The notes below the pieces were generated by a model, which saw nothing but the letters and a program-made list of their open reading frames with translations, had not been told where the DNA came from and did not search any database. 64,000 nucleotides of DNA, taken from assembly GCA_013146195.2 (NCBI GenBank), contig CM028379.1:159370437-159434436 (forward strand). The letters run 5' to 3'. Shown piece after piece: positions 43,784 to 56,147 of the stretch (positions within the stretch are counted from its first letter, which is position 1; every line of letters begins with the position of its first letter). The stretch comes from Codonopsis lanceolata. Its lineage: Eukaryota; Streptophyta; Magnoliopsida; Asterales; Campanulaceae. The translations under genes and the position numbers were made by a program.

Positions 43784-44479
43784 CTACTCTGACATGGCTT
43801 CAACTTCGAGCACAACAGACCGGGGACTAACCATTGGGGGTCCTTTCTCCCTGCGTTCAAGCTCGTTTAGCCGAAAAGTAATCAGTCTATCCCAATTCCC
43901 TCCTTCAAACAGCACTCCAGCCTTTCCATCAGTAATTCTCTGCACAATCCCACAGTACATATGATAAGGGCTGTTTGGATTCTTCACAATAGCAATCATG
44001 CCGGGCATCAGCAGTGGCAGTTCAGGAGGTTTTACTTTTCTGGTCAAGCTTTGAGTCACTCCGGTTGTGGCCAATTCCTGAGATGATGATTTTTTGGGAG
44101 GTGGATTTTCTTCAATGAATTTTTTCAAACCCTTCTCACCACCTGGAAATCCACCAGTAAGGCCTAATAACTCCTTATCGAATCCACTTTCTGGGATATT
44201 CTCAATTGTAGTTGTTGACTTCTCTTGACTATTATCGCTAGTCAGTGATGATTCTTGTGAGGTTAATGGTTTTTTCAGCTCCTTCTCAAGGCCTGCTTCC
44301 CCATTGCAAAGACCTCTTCCTCCCAAGATCTCAGAAAGGTTGAATTTGGATGTAATATTTAGGGTTGAACTTAATGACTGTTTTGGAGCTGAGCAAGATG
44401 ATTTGAGGGTTTGGCCATGAAAGTGGGATTTCCGAAGGATTGGGGCTTGAAGGGTTGGGAGGTTGAAGGAAGAAGCCAT
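43784..44479 (-). CDS. ndhS: NAD(P)H-quinone oxidoreductase subunit S, chloroplastic (NdhS/CRR31)
   Basis: An intact single-exon frame of 231 residues. Residues 1 to about 45 are S/T-rich with few acids, a chloroplast transit peptide (MASSFNLPT...). Conserved blocks follow: GGRGLCNGE at 53-61, GLTGGFPGGEKGLKKFI at 106-122, and the C-terminal SH3-like domain at about 157-212 (PGMIAIVKNPNSPYHMYCG, DGKAGVLFEGGNWDRLITF). This is NdhS (Arabidopsis CRR31, At4g23890), the stroma-facing subunit that helps form the ferredoxin-binding site of the chloroplast NDH complex in cyclic electron flow. Length matches the family (about 230-250). The ATG at 44479 is chosen because it starts the transit peptide; the upstream in-frame codons are TTG. 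The gene converges on the KGD4-like gene, whose stop is 584 bases away. No frameshift or missing residue seen. Confidence 0.95.
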   Translation of the reverse strand: MASSFNLPTLQAPILRKSHFHGQTLKSSCSAPKQSLSSTLNITSKFNLSEILGGRGLCNGEAGLEKELKKPLTSQESSLTSDNSQEKSTTTIENIPESGFDKELLGLTGGFPGGEKGLKKFIEENPPPKKSSSQELATTGVTQSLTRKVKPPELPLLMPGMIAIVKNPNSPYHMYCGIVQRITDGKAGVLFEGGNWDRLITFRLNELERREKGPPMVSPRSVVLEVEAMSE

Positions 44480-44872
44480 GATTGAGCTTTGCAACAAAGG
44501 GGTTTTGGGAGAGGAGAGAGAAAACTATTTCAAAGAGTTGAACAAAATTTCATCCTTTTAATGCTGGCCACAAATAGACTTTTGTTGATATTCTCTCTAT
44601 CTTAACTGGTTATGTGATGCACCCCATTAGCTAGTCATATTTTTCAATAGCACATATGATGATGACGAAACTGGTGCAAAACAACCAACCTTCACTTGCT
44701 GAAATTCGATTATTCGAGCACTTCCAACCAAGTTTTGTTATACCATGACAATATTGAAGTCAAATCTATGTGGTCATTAAAATGATCAGAAAGTAGTTTG
44801 CAGTTGAAGATGAGGCTCTTACCCTCTAAAGTAAATTTGCAAATATAAAGTCGTGATAATATGATGTGGATT

Positions 44873-45025
44873 AGGTCTCAAGGCCGTCTTACGGATCTTA
44901 ATTCGTAAAACAGAGTTCTATTCTCTTACAACTCAACTTAACAGTTACTAATACACGATGAGATTAGATCAAGATGATTCGTCCTACATAATATATGTGT
45001 AATGTCGTCTTACCTAAGGTTTTGT
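44873..45025. repeat. Dispersed repeat, related copy at 59112-59250
   Basis: Both copies share GTCTC..G.CCGTCTTA(C/T)GGAT, AATTCGTAAAA and AATATAT.TGTAA in the same order and spacing. Family unknown; non-coding. Confidence 0.5.
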
Positions 45026-45544
45026 CTATATTGTCATGCCTTTCACTATTAAAGTACCGATAATATGTTCTCATCCTTTTCATTTTTCATTCCTAAGAAA
45101 AAAGTTTCCACTTTTTAACATTTTCTTGTTAGGAAGTTCTTTTGACAGAAGCACATAATACTTAATACAACAACTATAAAATGCTTAATACAATATTTTT
45201 GAAATATATTTGACCAAAATACCCTTCATATGTTTTCCAATTTTAATTTTTTTTATTGTTTTTTTAATTTAAACATCATTCAAATTAATTTAAACACAAT
45301 TAATTATTGTAATTTTAATTTTACGATAATTTTAACTTCCAATTGTTCGGCAAATAAGGTGTTGAAACGTGGATATGGACGATGATAATGATGTTACATT
45401 TACTACTGACGTGCGCTTTACAGTAATTTTAACTTCAAAGTATTCAATTTTTATCTTCAAATGATCAATTTTTATCTCCAAATGTTCAATTTTTATCTTC
45501 TTTTTAAAAAATTTAAAGTGTTTACATGAAAAAAAAAATCAGAA

Positions 45545-45790
45545 AAGACTTAGGGACTGGGTTGTGGACGGTTCCTAAAAGATAGATTGAGTTTGGGACT
45601 GGTTGGGTGGCAGACTAACAGTTGAGTTAGGGGTTGTGGGCTAAGGGACTGCTGAGTTGGCAGTCGAGGATCTAGGCTTGGGACTGGGTTTAAGCCATGC
45701 ATGAAGGTGGGCTGGTTGGAGGGACTGCCCAGCAAGCAACTGTTGGGCTAGGGGACTGGGTTTTGGGCAATCTCTAGGGTGGGTTGGGTG
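45545..45790. repeat. Degenerate GGGACTGG-based minisatellite
   Basis: GGGACTGG or GGGACTGC recurs about seven times in ~240 bases among G/T-rich sequence, in an otherwise AT-rich region. No regular period, non-coding. Confidence 0.55.
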
Positions 45791-46689
45791 ATTGGACATG
45801 CGGGTGGTGGTGCAGCATGGCGATTGCTGGCAGCAGCGATTTTCAAAAAAACAAAAACTAAAGTTTTTTTGTTTTTGTTTTAAATTTTGTTGTTTATATA
45901 TGTGACCAATGGTAATATAGTAACTTCACAACAAAAAAATGTTGTATTAAATATTTCTTGGATGTTGTATTAAGTGTGTCCCCCCCCCCTTTTTTTAAGA
46001 GTAATCTTTTCCCCAAATGATGTGGTTTCCAATGTGTCATCTTATTTGGCATTTTATGAGCTCCACTATAAATTAAAAAATTATATTAACAATATAACAC
46101 ATAAGATGCCACATCATTTTATACCCAAAATTAAGTGCTATTAGAGTGGCCCTAGCATTACCCTTTTTTTAAATCATTTTTACACATACTTTACTTGCTA
46201 CATTAATTATGAGTTCCACATGCACACGAGATTCAAAAGAAAATGCATAGCATATCAGTATATATAATAAAATCAATTTTTTTTTTTTATTTTTGTACCG
46301 AACAAACAAAAAACCTTTTTTTAATAGATGAAGTTATGATACAAAGTGAGGAGGAGTTTAGGAGCGGGGAGGATTGACTCCATTTAGATAAAAAAGAAAA
46401 TGTCAGGGATTCCAACTTTTGATATTAGCATACATGTTAGAGTGTGATAGGTTAGGTCACTTAAATTGTAATAAAAAGTAGTGATAATATGTTCTCATCC
46501 TTCACTTGAACAAAAAAAAAATTACTATTCGGCCAACTACTCATTCTAACGTCTCGGTTTTATACTTCGTTGACAAAACACCAAACGAGTCTTGCTTTAT
46601 TTTAAGTTGCAGGTGCATTGCCTATAGTTAGAACTCTGCGACCTGTTTGGACATACAATTTTTTTCATGGTTTGTGATTTATTATTATT

Positions 46690-46920
46690 TGTTATGAAAG
46701 AAATCAAACACATATGTACCTAGTATACCTAGCATTGCTGGGGTAATAAGTGCATCTGTCAATCTTGTTGTAATAGAGAATGCTCGGCTATAAATAAATA
46801 TTGAGCATTCTGTGGTTATTGATACACACTAATCCTTCAACTCTGAATAAAAGTAAAACTCCCCCTTTCCCTCTTTCTCTAATACATTTTTTATCCTAAA
46901 TTTGTGGTTACTTTGTAACA
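46690..46920 (+). repeat. 5' LTR of copia element 2
   Basis: TG...CA repeat with a CTATAAATAAAT box at about 46788 and an AATAAA signal at about 46846. Flanked on the left by the ttatt target duplication. Confidence 0.9.
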
Positions 46921-47161
46921 CGTCATTAGCACGATCGTTCTACTCTTAACGATCCCAAACGGTAAAATTTTCTGCCGATATATTTTTTATTTTATGTCTT
47001 TGGTTTACTTCAATATATATCGTATATCACCATTATTAAGAAAAGATTGGCTGAGCCACCGTCGATAATATATGGTGAGATGACGAAATAATAATTTATT
47101 ATTTTACGCATAATATACATGTTCGTTAATGTTTGAGCGGAAATAACTCCAAGCTATAAAC

Positions 47162-47163
<2 letters not shown>

Positions 47164-47234
<71 letters not shown>
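47164..47234. repeat. (AT)n(AC)n compound microsatellite
   Basis: About 53 bases of AT dinucleotides followed by about 18 of AC, in the leader of copia element 2. Confidence 0.95.
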
Positions 47235-47822
47235 GAAAGATTTGCCGAGTAATGTGGCGTTAACAAATATGTATGCTATATAATAGCTGTGTAAAGTTGA
47301 CTGAAAAATATTCATGCAGAGTTATTTGTGATCAACTTATTGCCCCTAATAAGATTTATATTTATACATAATATAAATGCAGTTCTATTAAAATCAGAAT
47401 TTTTACATTTTACCCCTCTCCTCCAACGGCTAGTTAACTGATTTTTATCTCTCTCATCCAACGGTCATAAACGGTCATTTTTTTCTCCATAGATACAACA
47501 ACATCTCAATAGCTCACTCACATTTTTACTACCTCCTAACAGACTCTCAATACCATATCCTCTTCTACAAAATATTTAACACAATGTTGATGATTATTAT
47601 GATACTAGTTATCGTATGCACCGCATTAGTTTTCGTTGTTGAATACCCTCCAAACGATTTTCAGATTTTTATTACTTATATCTTTGTATCATATATGTCC
47701 TGTTAGTAGTAGTAGTAGCTTTTAACATACATTTTAACATGTACTGATTATTATATAAATAAAATTTCCTTGTCATAATTTTATTAATATATATGTTTCA
47801 TTTTATAGTTTTTTTATTCATA

Positions 47823-48887
47823 ATGGCAAACATCGCTAAGCTCGAATTTGAAAAGTTGGACATAACCGAGAAAAATTATATGTCATGGAAAATAGATGTT
47901 TAAACCCACCTGGCAGCCAAGAGCCTCGAAAATATTATCAAACGAAGTAATAATGAATGGATAAGCAATCAAAATTGGACTTATGTCATGATTTTCCTTC
48001 GACGCCACGTCCACAAAGATTTAAAGATAGATTATCTTACGATTAATGATCCACTCGTTTTTTGAGAAAGTTTGAAAGAAAGATATGACCATTTGAAAAC
48101 GGTCATTCTCCCCAAAGCACACTATGATTAGATTCATATCCACCTACAAGATTTTAAAATCATCAGTGAATATAATTCAATGATGTATAAGATAATCTTA
48201 CAGTTGAAATTATGTAGGGAAACCATCACTGATTATGATATGTTGGAGAAGACATTCTCCACATTTTATGCCTCGAATATGCTCCTGCAGCAACAATATC
48301 GAGAAAAGGGTCTTAAAAGGTACTCCAAATTGATCTCTCGCCTCCTAGTGGCTGAACAAAATAATGAGATTTTAATGAAAAATCATGAATCTCATTCAAC
48401 TGGTTCAGCCTCATTCTCTGAAGCAAATGGGTCTATGTATGATGAAGGGCAAGAGTGTGGGCAAGGTACTGGTCGTGGTCGAGGCCAGAGAAATCATGGA
48501 CAAGGCCGAGGTCGTGGTCGAAATCAAGCCTGAGGAAGAGGTCGTGGAAGGAATAACTATCATCATCATCATCCATATAATGGACATTCCTCTCGCCACC
48601 TGAAGTGAAACATAGATGATGATAGAAACAACTCTTCGAGTTGGCAAAATGTGCGTCAAAACAATAAAGAAAGTTCATGTTTTAAGTGTGGCATGAAAGG
48701 CCACTGGACACGCACATGCCGAACGGCGAAACATCTAGTTGATCTTTATGAGATATCATAAAAAGAAAAAAATGTTGAGACAAATTTTCTTGAAAATGAT
48801 CCTGAAGATCTTCATTTTGATTCTGGTGATATGGCCAACGTCGATATAACCAATACCATTAGTGAAGATATTGGTCATGAACAATAA
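47823..48887 (+). pseudogene. Copia element 2: gag with CCHC zinc knuckle
   Basis: One frame, read through stops near 47900, 48063, 48129, 48531 and 48604. It starts MANIAKLEFEKLDITEKNY, followed by a UBN2-type gag body (LKERYDHLKT, EKTFSTFYASNMLLQQQYRE), a glycine/arginine-rich GRGRGQRNHGQGRGRGR segment, and a canonical knuckle CFKCGMKGHWTRTC at about 48679. It ends at TAA 48885-48887. The number of in-frame stops shows it is dead, though the frame itself is preserved. Confidence 0.85.
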
Positions 48888-49079
48888 TTTAACATAGGAA
48901 TGAAGCTATGATCTGAGTTCGAGAAAAAAGGCGGTGGAAAAAGTAGCATGTTGTTATGTAAGAGTATTATTTGTTTTTCCTATGTATACTAGCATGTTAA
49001 CAATAAAGTTTATATGTATTTTGTATCCAACGTACTTATCATATTTATTCATCTTATTTTTCTTTCTCTCATATTGAAA

Positions 49080-50719
49080 TAGATCACAAATATGTTTCAA
49101 TCCAAAATCCAAGGAGGAGATTTATGCCTTGCAAACAGCGCTACTACGCATACCATACTAAAGATAAGAAATATTTTTTCTGTCTCAAAGTTGACAAGGC
49201 TAATGTCAACATTATATATGGTAATGCCAAAATAATTGAAAGATTTGACAAAGCAATTTTTCTAATGTCTGGAGGCACGAAATTCATGATAAGTAATGCA
49301 TTTGATGTGGCAAAATGCACAGCTTGGGCCGTCCTTGAGATGGGTAGGATATCTGGGCTTGTAATCGTCCTCCTTAAGCCTGTTAAGATCACAAGAACAC
49401 CTGAGTGGAAGTGCAAAGCAAGGCCTCGCGAAACCCCTCCGGCGTGAGAGTAAGTATCGAGTGATTGTCAAAAGATGAATTGACAGAGTAACGAGGCTCA
49501 AGAAAGTGTGTGTACCTTATTGATAATTATGGAGAGGTATTTATAGGCCTTCAAGGTGATTGAATCCGTCTAGGATTCAGTTTCCATAGCTGGCGAGATA
49601 ATCAAGGAGGAAATCCCTTGATTATAGGCGGTTGGCCGCGTAGCTATAGGAGTTGATAAGGCAAGTATTCTGCCTAAACATGGAAACCTTTGACTTGCCT
49701 TGGAAAGCAAGCTACCGCCTCATGCTCGATGTGTGCTCGGGCGAGCAAGGCTCGCCGGTTATTCTCTTTGTGTTGATCCCGAACTTATTGTAGGTCCGAA
49801 GATCGGCCCAAGACATTGCTCGACCGTGCAAGGTAAGTCGATTCCTTTGCTAAGCATGTATGATTCCAGTCATGGCCTGGGGACAGCAAGGCCTTTGTCG
49901 CCCGAGTTTGAGTGAGGTTATCCGCCGATGCTCGGCCGGGCCCCAGAGGTGTTGTGCCCGTGACTGGCACGTGATGCTAACTCGTGCCTTGCTCGTGACC
50001 CGGTTTGGGCCGGGTATATCAGCATTATTCTCTTCTAAGTCTCAAAGAAACTTGTTAAGTTTCAAAGACATTCGTCTGAATGGATATCATATTGAGACTA
50101 TGAACAAGGGGAATGATGAATATCATTGTATTACCTCAAACACTTCCGGAAGCAAGTGTATATTGGAAAAATTGTCAGTCCTATCTTCTGGATTGTACAG
50201 TACAATCATAAGAATATTTGAATCATATTCTACAGTAAACATGAAGTTTACTGAAGCATTTAAAGCTTGACATGATCGATTGGGGCATCTATGATCAATA
50301 ATGATACGAAGAATTATTGAGAATTCTAGTGGTCATCCATTGAAAAACCTGAAGATTTTTTCAATCTAATGAACTCCATTGTCATGCTTGTTCTCAAGGA
50401 AAGTTGATAATTAGACCTTCACCAACTAAAGTTGGAAATGAATCACCATCGTTTTTGGAACGAATTCATGGTGATATATGTGGACCTATCCATCCACCAA
50501 GTGGACCATTATAATACTTTATGTTATTAATTACTTTTAGCAAATGGTCGTAAGTATGTCTATTATCAACTCGCAATACGGCATTTGCCAAGTTCCTTGC
50601 ACAAATAATCAAACTGAGAGCACAATTCCCAGATTATATGATCAAGAAAGTTAGACTTGATAATGCTGGTGAATTTACATCTCAATCATTCAATAATTAT
50701 TGTATGACAATTGGAATTG
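49080..50719 (+). pseudogene. Copia element 2: protease-to-integrase region, first part
   Basis: Segments before (49080-49302) and after (50027-50719) the solo LTR give KKYFFCLKVDKANVNIIYG, SQRNLLSFKDIRLNGYHIET, a GAG-pre-integrase HDRLGHL, then HCHACSQGKL (zinc finger), FLERIHGDICGP and RLDNAGEFTSQSFNNY (integrase catalytic Asp residues present). There is a stop before HDRLGHL, further stops and a frameshift near 50520. The sequence is cut at 50719 by a second solo LTR. Confidence 0.83.
49303..50021 (-). mobile_element. Solo LTR (gypsy, Tat-like), 719 bp, inside copia element 2
   Basis: Bounded by TGATGTGGC and GGGTATATCA, with a perfect 5-bp duplication gcatt at 49298-49302 and 50022-50026. 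On the minus strand there is a CCTATAAATACCTC box near 49548 and then TACTCTCACGCCGGAGG near the end, as in Tat-type gypsy LTRs, so its orientation is minus. The copia frame resumes across it (protease-side SGGTKFMISNA before, SKSQRNLLSFKD after). Confidence 0.88.
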
Positions 50720-50724
50720 ATGTT

Positions 50725-51874
50725 TGTAGACACCCCAATTTCGTACCCCTGGTATGTGACATGACATAAAATATCAAAACATGTTAAAAGGATTGACGAA
50801 TGTCAAGTTACATGGTTGAAAATGCAAAGGAAAAACAGGATGCATAAACAGTGAATTACAGGGGCCAAAGTGCCAAAAACCAGAAGAAAAAAGGCTGTGG
50901 GCGCTGCCCATAACCTATCCGTGCGCCACGCCCAAGACCCCCTTAGGCGGCGCCCCACAATCCCAAATTCACTGTTGCAGTTAGCTTAAGGTGCAATCTC
51001 CTCAACACACGGTACAAGCCGATAAAGCACGGAAGGAAAAACTTAATAACAAAGGAAGCCCTTCTCCCAACCTATAAATAAAGGCATACAACTTTAGAAA
51101 TTCAAGAGAGTGAAAAACATAGTTCACGCACGTGAGATAAACAAGCAGTTGCTAAACGGAACAAGCCAGCCAGCATACCCAATCAAAACAAGCAGTTATG
51201 CTGCCCGGATAAAGAGGCGAAAAGCAACTAATCGAAACAGTCACGCTGTTTGAAATCAATCAAAAGAAAAAGATTCTCTCTCCCTGAAGGTCAGAGCGAA
51301 TGCACCCTGGGGCCTACCAGAAAGGAGCTTGGCACGGGATAAAACTCCTACGCTTCAAGAGGTAGGTCCATTAAAGTTTTATTTACTTTTTATGTAAAAA
51401 AATGTTATTTAAAATAGTCATATGTGAACAAAATAAGCAGTTGTGCTTCCCAAAATTCTTTTGCAAATAGCACTAAAAAAGTCATTATTATGGCCAAATT
51501 TTTATAAATGTATTCGCAACTCTATAAAGGAGGTTGCTGTAAGTTTGTATTTATTTCCTTATATATGCAAATATATATATTTAAAATGTTAAATAAATAT
51601 AAAAGAGCATATTTAGCCAAAAAACTTATTTTGAGACCGAAAGGGCGAGTTTGATGCCTAACCTCTTCCCACCTCGTAACTTAGCCTCCGAACCCTTTTA
51701 TAAATCTGGTTATTTTTTGTTTTTCTTTGTTTCCCTTAAAATAAAGATGACGACTCTGTTATACATATTTTAAGTCCACAATTGAGGCCAGGCGTATTCC
51801 CACGCGCTTTAAAAGGTTTTGAAACAACCCGCTTCTCAGTAGCGGGGGAAAGGTCGAAAAACGGGGCACTCACA
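50725..51874 (+). mobile_element. Solo LTR, 1150 bp, TGTAGACACC family
   Basis: Complete unit from TGTAGACACCCC to GGGGCACTCACA with a perfect 5-bp duplication atgtt at 50720-50724 and 51875-51879. It contains CCTATAAATAAAGG at about 51070 and the GACCGAAAGGGCGAGTTTG and CACCTCGTAACTTAGCCTCC blocks. An internal GATGACGACTCTGTTA resembles the tRNA-Arg-type primer site of Ogre/Tat elements, but lineage is not settled. Two further partial copies lie at 1-514 and 2921-3281. Confidence 0.92.
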
Positions 51875-51879
51875 ATGTT

Positions 51880-52447
51880 GAACATCTAGTACCTCATGTT
51901 CATACACAAAACAGTTTGGCTGAATCGTTGATCAAACGTATTCAACTAATTGTCAGACCATTAATGATGAGAACAAAGCTCTCTACTTCTGTATGAGGTC
52001 ATACTGTTTTACATGCAGACGCACTGATTCGCCTCAGGCCAAGGGCATATCACAAGTACTCTCCAATACAACTGACATTCGGGCGAGAGCCAAATCTATC
52101 TCATCGAAGAGTTTTTGGTTGTGCTGTATATGTACCAATTGCTCCACCACAACGCACAAGATGAGACCATAAAGAAGATTGTGAGTATATGTTGGGTATG
52201 AATCTCCTTCTATAATAAAATATATTGAACCAAAAATGGGTGACATTTTTATGGCACGCTTTTCCGATTGTCATTTTAACGAAGACAAGTTTCCACCTTA
52301 GGTGAAGAGGGGAAACAAGTGGGAAGAGACATCAACTGATGCACATCATCATTATTGCACCTTGACCCTCCCACAAAGCAACGTGAACTGGAAGTTCAAA
52401 CGATCATACATTTACAAAATGTAGCAAATCAATTGCCAGATGCATTT
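51880..52447 (+). pseudogene. Copia element 2: integrase C-terminal part
   Basis: Directly after the solo LTR the integrase frame resumes with VPHVHTQNSLAESLIKRIQ (the third catalytic acid, Glu, is present). DALIRLRP..YSPIQLTFGREP-like and RVFGCAVYVPI segments follow, then MARFSDCHFNEDKFP-like sequence. It has stops and ends at the hAT insertion site at 52448-52455. Confidence 0.82.
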
Positions 52448-52455
52448 ATAGACAC

Positions 52456-53913
52456 TAGAGCTGTCAACTAAGGCAAAAGCCTGCGGGCATGCCCGCCCTG
52501 CCACCCATTGGGGGGGTTGGGTTGATGTATTAGATACCCGTTAGGAAAACGGGCTTTCCGGGCTTTGCCCGTGCGAGCTGCGGGCTGCCCGTACTTTTTT
52601 AATTTTACATTGCAAATACACTTTGGCAATTGGCAGCAATGACCACTACCAGTGAGTATAGCCCAAACTTCTTACTTCCCACATAGCCCAATCCAAACCT
52701 TAAGCCCATTCCATAATTGATAATTCCATTTGACCATTTACATCTAATTAGAGTTAGGGACCTTAGGGTTGGGTTAGTATAAATATACTCTCACAGTCTC
52801 ACTCTCTCTCTCTCGCTCACGCAGTCACATGAGTACACGACTCACAGAGACAGTACGTACGGGCCAGCGATTATGCCGCCTCCTTGGCTCCGGCTCTCAT
52901 CTCTCTTTCATCTCACGCTCTCTCTCTCATCTCACGACGTCTTCGTCTTCGGCTCTTCGCCAATTGCCGTCATCATCTTCGTTGTCTACGGGTTTCCTGA
53001 TTCCTCTCTCTCCTCCGTCTCTGCTCATTCTGATAACAGCTTCGCCGCCTCCGTCTCCACTCCTCCAGCTTCGCCAATCGACGCCGCCATTCCTCTTTCT
53101 CCCTTTCCTACTTCCAGCCTTCCAGATCCCGGCGGCTCATTCTGATTATGTTTATAAGTTTGTGCCTTGATGTATGTTTGTTGCTTCAAATTTTCTCCGA
53201 GTGATGAAAAACAGGGTTGGTTGCAATATGCAGCGCTGCTTGTGCTTTGTTGTCATAAAATATAGTCACTGGTATTTCTGGTTGTGGGACGACTACCCCA
53301 ATCTAAATCAAAATAGACAGTGAAAGACAAAGAATTAGATGCAGGAAACAATAAGCCTTGACCAAATGTGCCTTTGAGATGGCTCACCAACTTCAAGGCC
53401 AATTAGTCAAGTAAATCAGTCTGCTAATTAACATATCCATTTGCATCATGCAACAAATCTCAAGAGGTATATGACAAAGTTTAGCATGCTCTTGTTCTAG
53501 ATGTCTATCTTTCAAAATATCCAGAACATACTTTTGCAGATGGACATATATACCCGTGCTATTCCTTGCTACTTCAACTGATTTTGTTATAAACCCTAAC
53601 CAATCTTACTTGGCAAATTTGCATTTACTTGAGTGACACCTTGAAATGTTAATTAGTAGGGTTAATTGCATAAACCTTGTTATAAACCCTGTACATGTCT
53701 ACGTCATTTTTTCTCATCAAATTTTTTTTTTGTTATAAACCTTGTCCTAGTTTGCGGGCTTGCCCGTTTTGCCCGCGGGCTTACGCGGGGCGGGTTGGGC
53801 TAGGGGTTTTTAGGACCATTACGTTTGTGGGCTTTCCCACCCCGCCCCGTTTTGCAGCGGGCTTTTCGGGCCCGGGGCAAACCCACCCCTGCAGCCCCGT
53901 TTTGACAGCTCTA
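52456..53913. mobile_element. hAT-type non-autonomous element, 1458 bp, inside copia element 2
   Basis: The ends are TAGAGCTGTCAA and its inverted copy TTGACAGCTCTA. A perfect 8-bp duplication, atagacac, flanks it at 52448-52455 and 53914-53921. The subterminal regions are rich in GCCCGC / GCGGGC words in opposite orientations. C/T-rich open frames at 52829-53170 look like a leader rather than a protein. No transposase (no RISF, BED finger or dimerisation domain) seen. Confidence 0.92.
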
Positions 53914-53921
53914 ATAGACAC

Positions 53922-55020
53922 AAAGAGAGTGACAAAGTCACATGTAGCTGCTATAAATGCTCTTGTCCGAATTGAAATACCAAAAGGGCTACCAAAGATA
54001 AAATGACAAATGAATCTAAGACACGCCTGAAGCGTGGACGACCCATTGGTTCAAAGGATAAAAATCCTTAAAAAAGAAAGTGATTAAAAATCCACAATCA
54101 CATGAAAGTGTTCCAGAAGAAACACACGATCATGCAAATCTAGTAAGCCATGCAGGAAACAATAACCATGAGATTCCATTAATTATATGTGTAATGGAAA
54201 AATATGAAATCGAGATGAAATGGAGAATATTGATGATATATTCTCGTATTCGGTATCACAAGAAATTAATGACGAGACTGATGATCTCGAACCAAAATCT
54301 GTTTTGAATGTTAAAAGAGGCATGACAGGATCAAATTAATAGATGCCATGAAGGCTGAATTAAGTTCGCTGAATAAACAAAAAGTATTTGGATCTATCGT
54401 TGTCACACATGAAGCTGTGAAACCCATTAGATACAGATGGATTTTTGTTCGAAAGCGAAATGAGAAAAATGAGATTGTGAGATACAAGGCTCGCCTTGTT
54501 GCACATTGTTTTTCCTAAAGGCCTGTGATTGATTACAAAGAAACGTATTCTTATGTAATGGATGATATTACGTTCAAATACCTAATCAGCTTATCGGTTT
54601 CGAAAAATCTAGATATGCATCTCATGGATGTTATAACGGCTTATTTATATGGGTCATTAGATGCCGATATTTATATGAGAATTCCTGATGGAATCAAGGT
54701 GCCTAAAGTACTGAGCTCAAAGCCCAAAGAATTATGTGCAATTAAACTACATTGATCACTGTATGGATTAAAACAATCCAGACGCATGTAGTATAATTGT
54801 TTAAGTGAGCATTTGTTGAAAGGCAGATATGTGAATGATCAATTATGTTCGTGTGTTTTTATAAAGAATACGACAGTTGGATTTGCAATTATTGCTGTCT
54901 ATGTAGATGATCTAAATATCATGGAACTCCCAAAGAAATTCAAGAAGCAATTGATTACCTAAAGAAAGAATTTGAAATGAAATATTTTGGACAGACCAAA
55001 TACTATCTTGGTTTACAAAT
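53922..55020 (+). pseudogene. Copia element 2: reverse transcriptase
   Basis: Frames give AELSSLNKQKVFGSIV, RYRWIFVRKRNEKNEI, RYKARLVAH, then 54525-54755 with KYLISLSVSKNLDMHLMDV, AYLYGSLDADIYM and IPDGIKVP, SLYGLKQS, and the catalytic AVYVDDLNI (about 54898). Stops before and after the SLYGLKQS block, and a frameshift after the YVDD box, inactivate it. Confidence 0.87.
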
Positions 55021-55027
55021 ATAACAC

Positions 55028-55901
55028 TTGCATAGTGGAAAATTTGTACACCAATCAAATTACACAAAAAGAGTTTTGAAGCACTTTTATATGGATAAAT
55101 CAAACCCTTTCACTAGCTCCATGGTTAATAGATCGCTGAATGTTGAAAAAGATATATTTTGTCCTTGTGAAGAGAATGAAGAGATACTTGGTCCTAAAGT
55201 ACTATACTTAAATGCTATTGGAGCCCTCATGTACCTTGCTAATTGTACAAGACCATATATATCATTTGTTACAAATCTATTGGCAAGATATAATTCATTT
55301 CCATCACGGAGACACTGGAATGATATCAAGCACATATTTCATTATCTTCAAGGGATGATCGATTTGAGATTATTTTATCTAAGAGGATCAAATTATGAAA
55401 TAGTTGGTTTTGCAGATGCGGGTTATTTGTCTAATCCTCATAAAGCTAGATCACAGACCGACTATGTCTTCACGATAGGTGGTACTGTAATTTCCTGGCG
55501 TTCTCAAAAGCAAACACTAGTTGCTATATCGTCAAATCAAACTGAGATGATCGCACTTCATGAAGTCAATCAAAAGTGCGTATGGCTTCGATCTATGACT
55601 CAGCATATTCAAAATGCTAGTACTACTTGTCAACAAAGACCCAACAATATTATTTGAAGACAATGTCGCATGTGTCGCCCAAAGTAAAGAGGGATACATC
55701 AAAAGTGACAGGTCCAAACATATCCCCCCGAAGCTCTTTTTATACACTCAAGAACTTGAAAAGAAGAAAGATGTCAGCATCCAATATGTTCGATCAAGTG
55801 ATAATGTTGCAGATTTATTCACGAAGGCACTTCCCACTACAACCTTCAAAAAACATGTTCACAATATTGGGATGCGAAATCTACGAGATTTACAAAGGTG
55901 A
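55028..55901 (+). pseudogene. Copia element 2: RT tail and RNase H
   Basis: 55028-55657 is open over 209 codons: the RT tail (LNAIGALMYLANCTRPYIS, FHYLQGMIDLRLFYL) and RNase H start (IVGFADAGYLSNPHKARSQT, ISWRSQKQTLVAISSNQTE). A frameshift near 55620 leads to TILFEDNVACVAQ, KHIPPKLFLYTQEL and NVADLFTKALPTTTF, ending at TGA 55899-55901. Confidence 0.9.
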
Positions 55902-56147
55902 TTTCTCTTGACCCTTGTCGGTTCAAGAGGGAGCATATATGGTTGTACTCTTTTTCTCTTTATCATGGTTTTGTCCCACTGAGTTTTTCATGAAAATAGT
56001 TTTTAACGAGACAGCTCATACTCATGATTCGAATTTAAGTTATGTGCTCTTTTCCTTATGTCCGATCTTTTCCCTACTTGGTTTTTCGGCTTAAAGGTTT
56101 TTAACAAAACACACTTATTCAACTTACAATACTATGCTCAAGGGAAG

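Larger units (their letters stand above)
44480..46684. other. Upstream region of ndhS, no further gene
   Basis: Holds the ndhS promoter and 5' UTR (no distinctive motif recognised), one copy of a dispersed repeat (44873-45025), a G-rich minisatellite-like stretch (45545-45790), and AT-rich DNA with a C9-10 run at about 45980. The minus-strand frame at 45735-45550 is an artefact of the repetitive stretch. Confidence 0.5.

Noticed and set aside
52829..53170. Possible captured protein in the hAT element (S/L/P-rich frames of 90-113 codons)
   Set aside because: C/T-rich leader-like sequence open in two frames at once, with no recognisable domain. Without a homology search I cannot call it coding.
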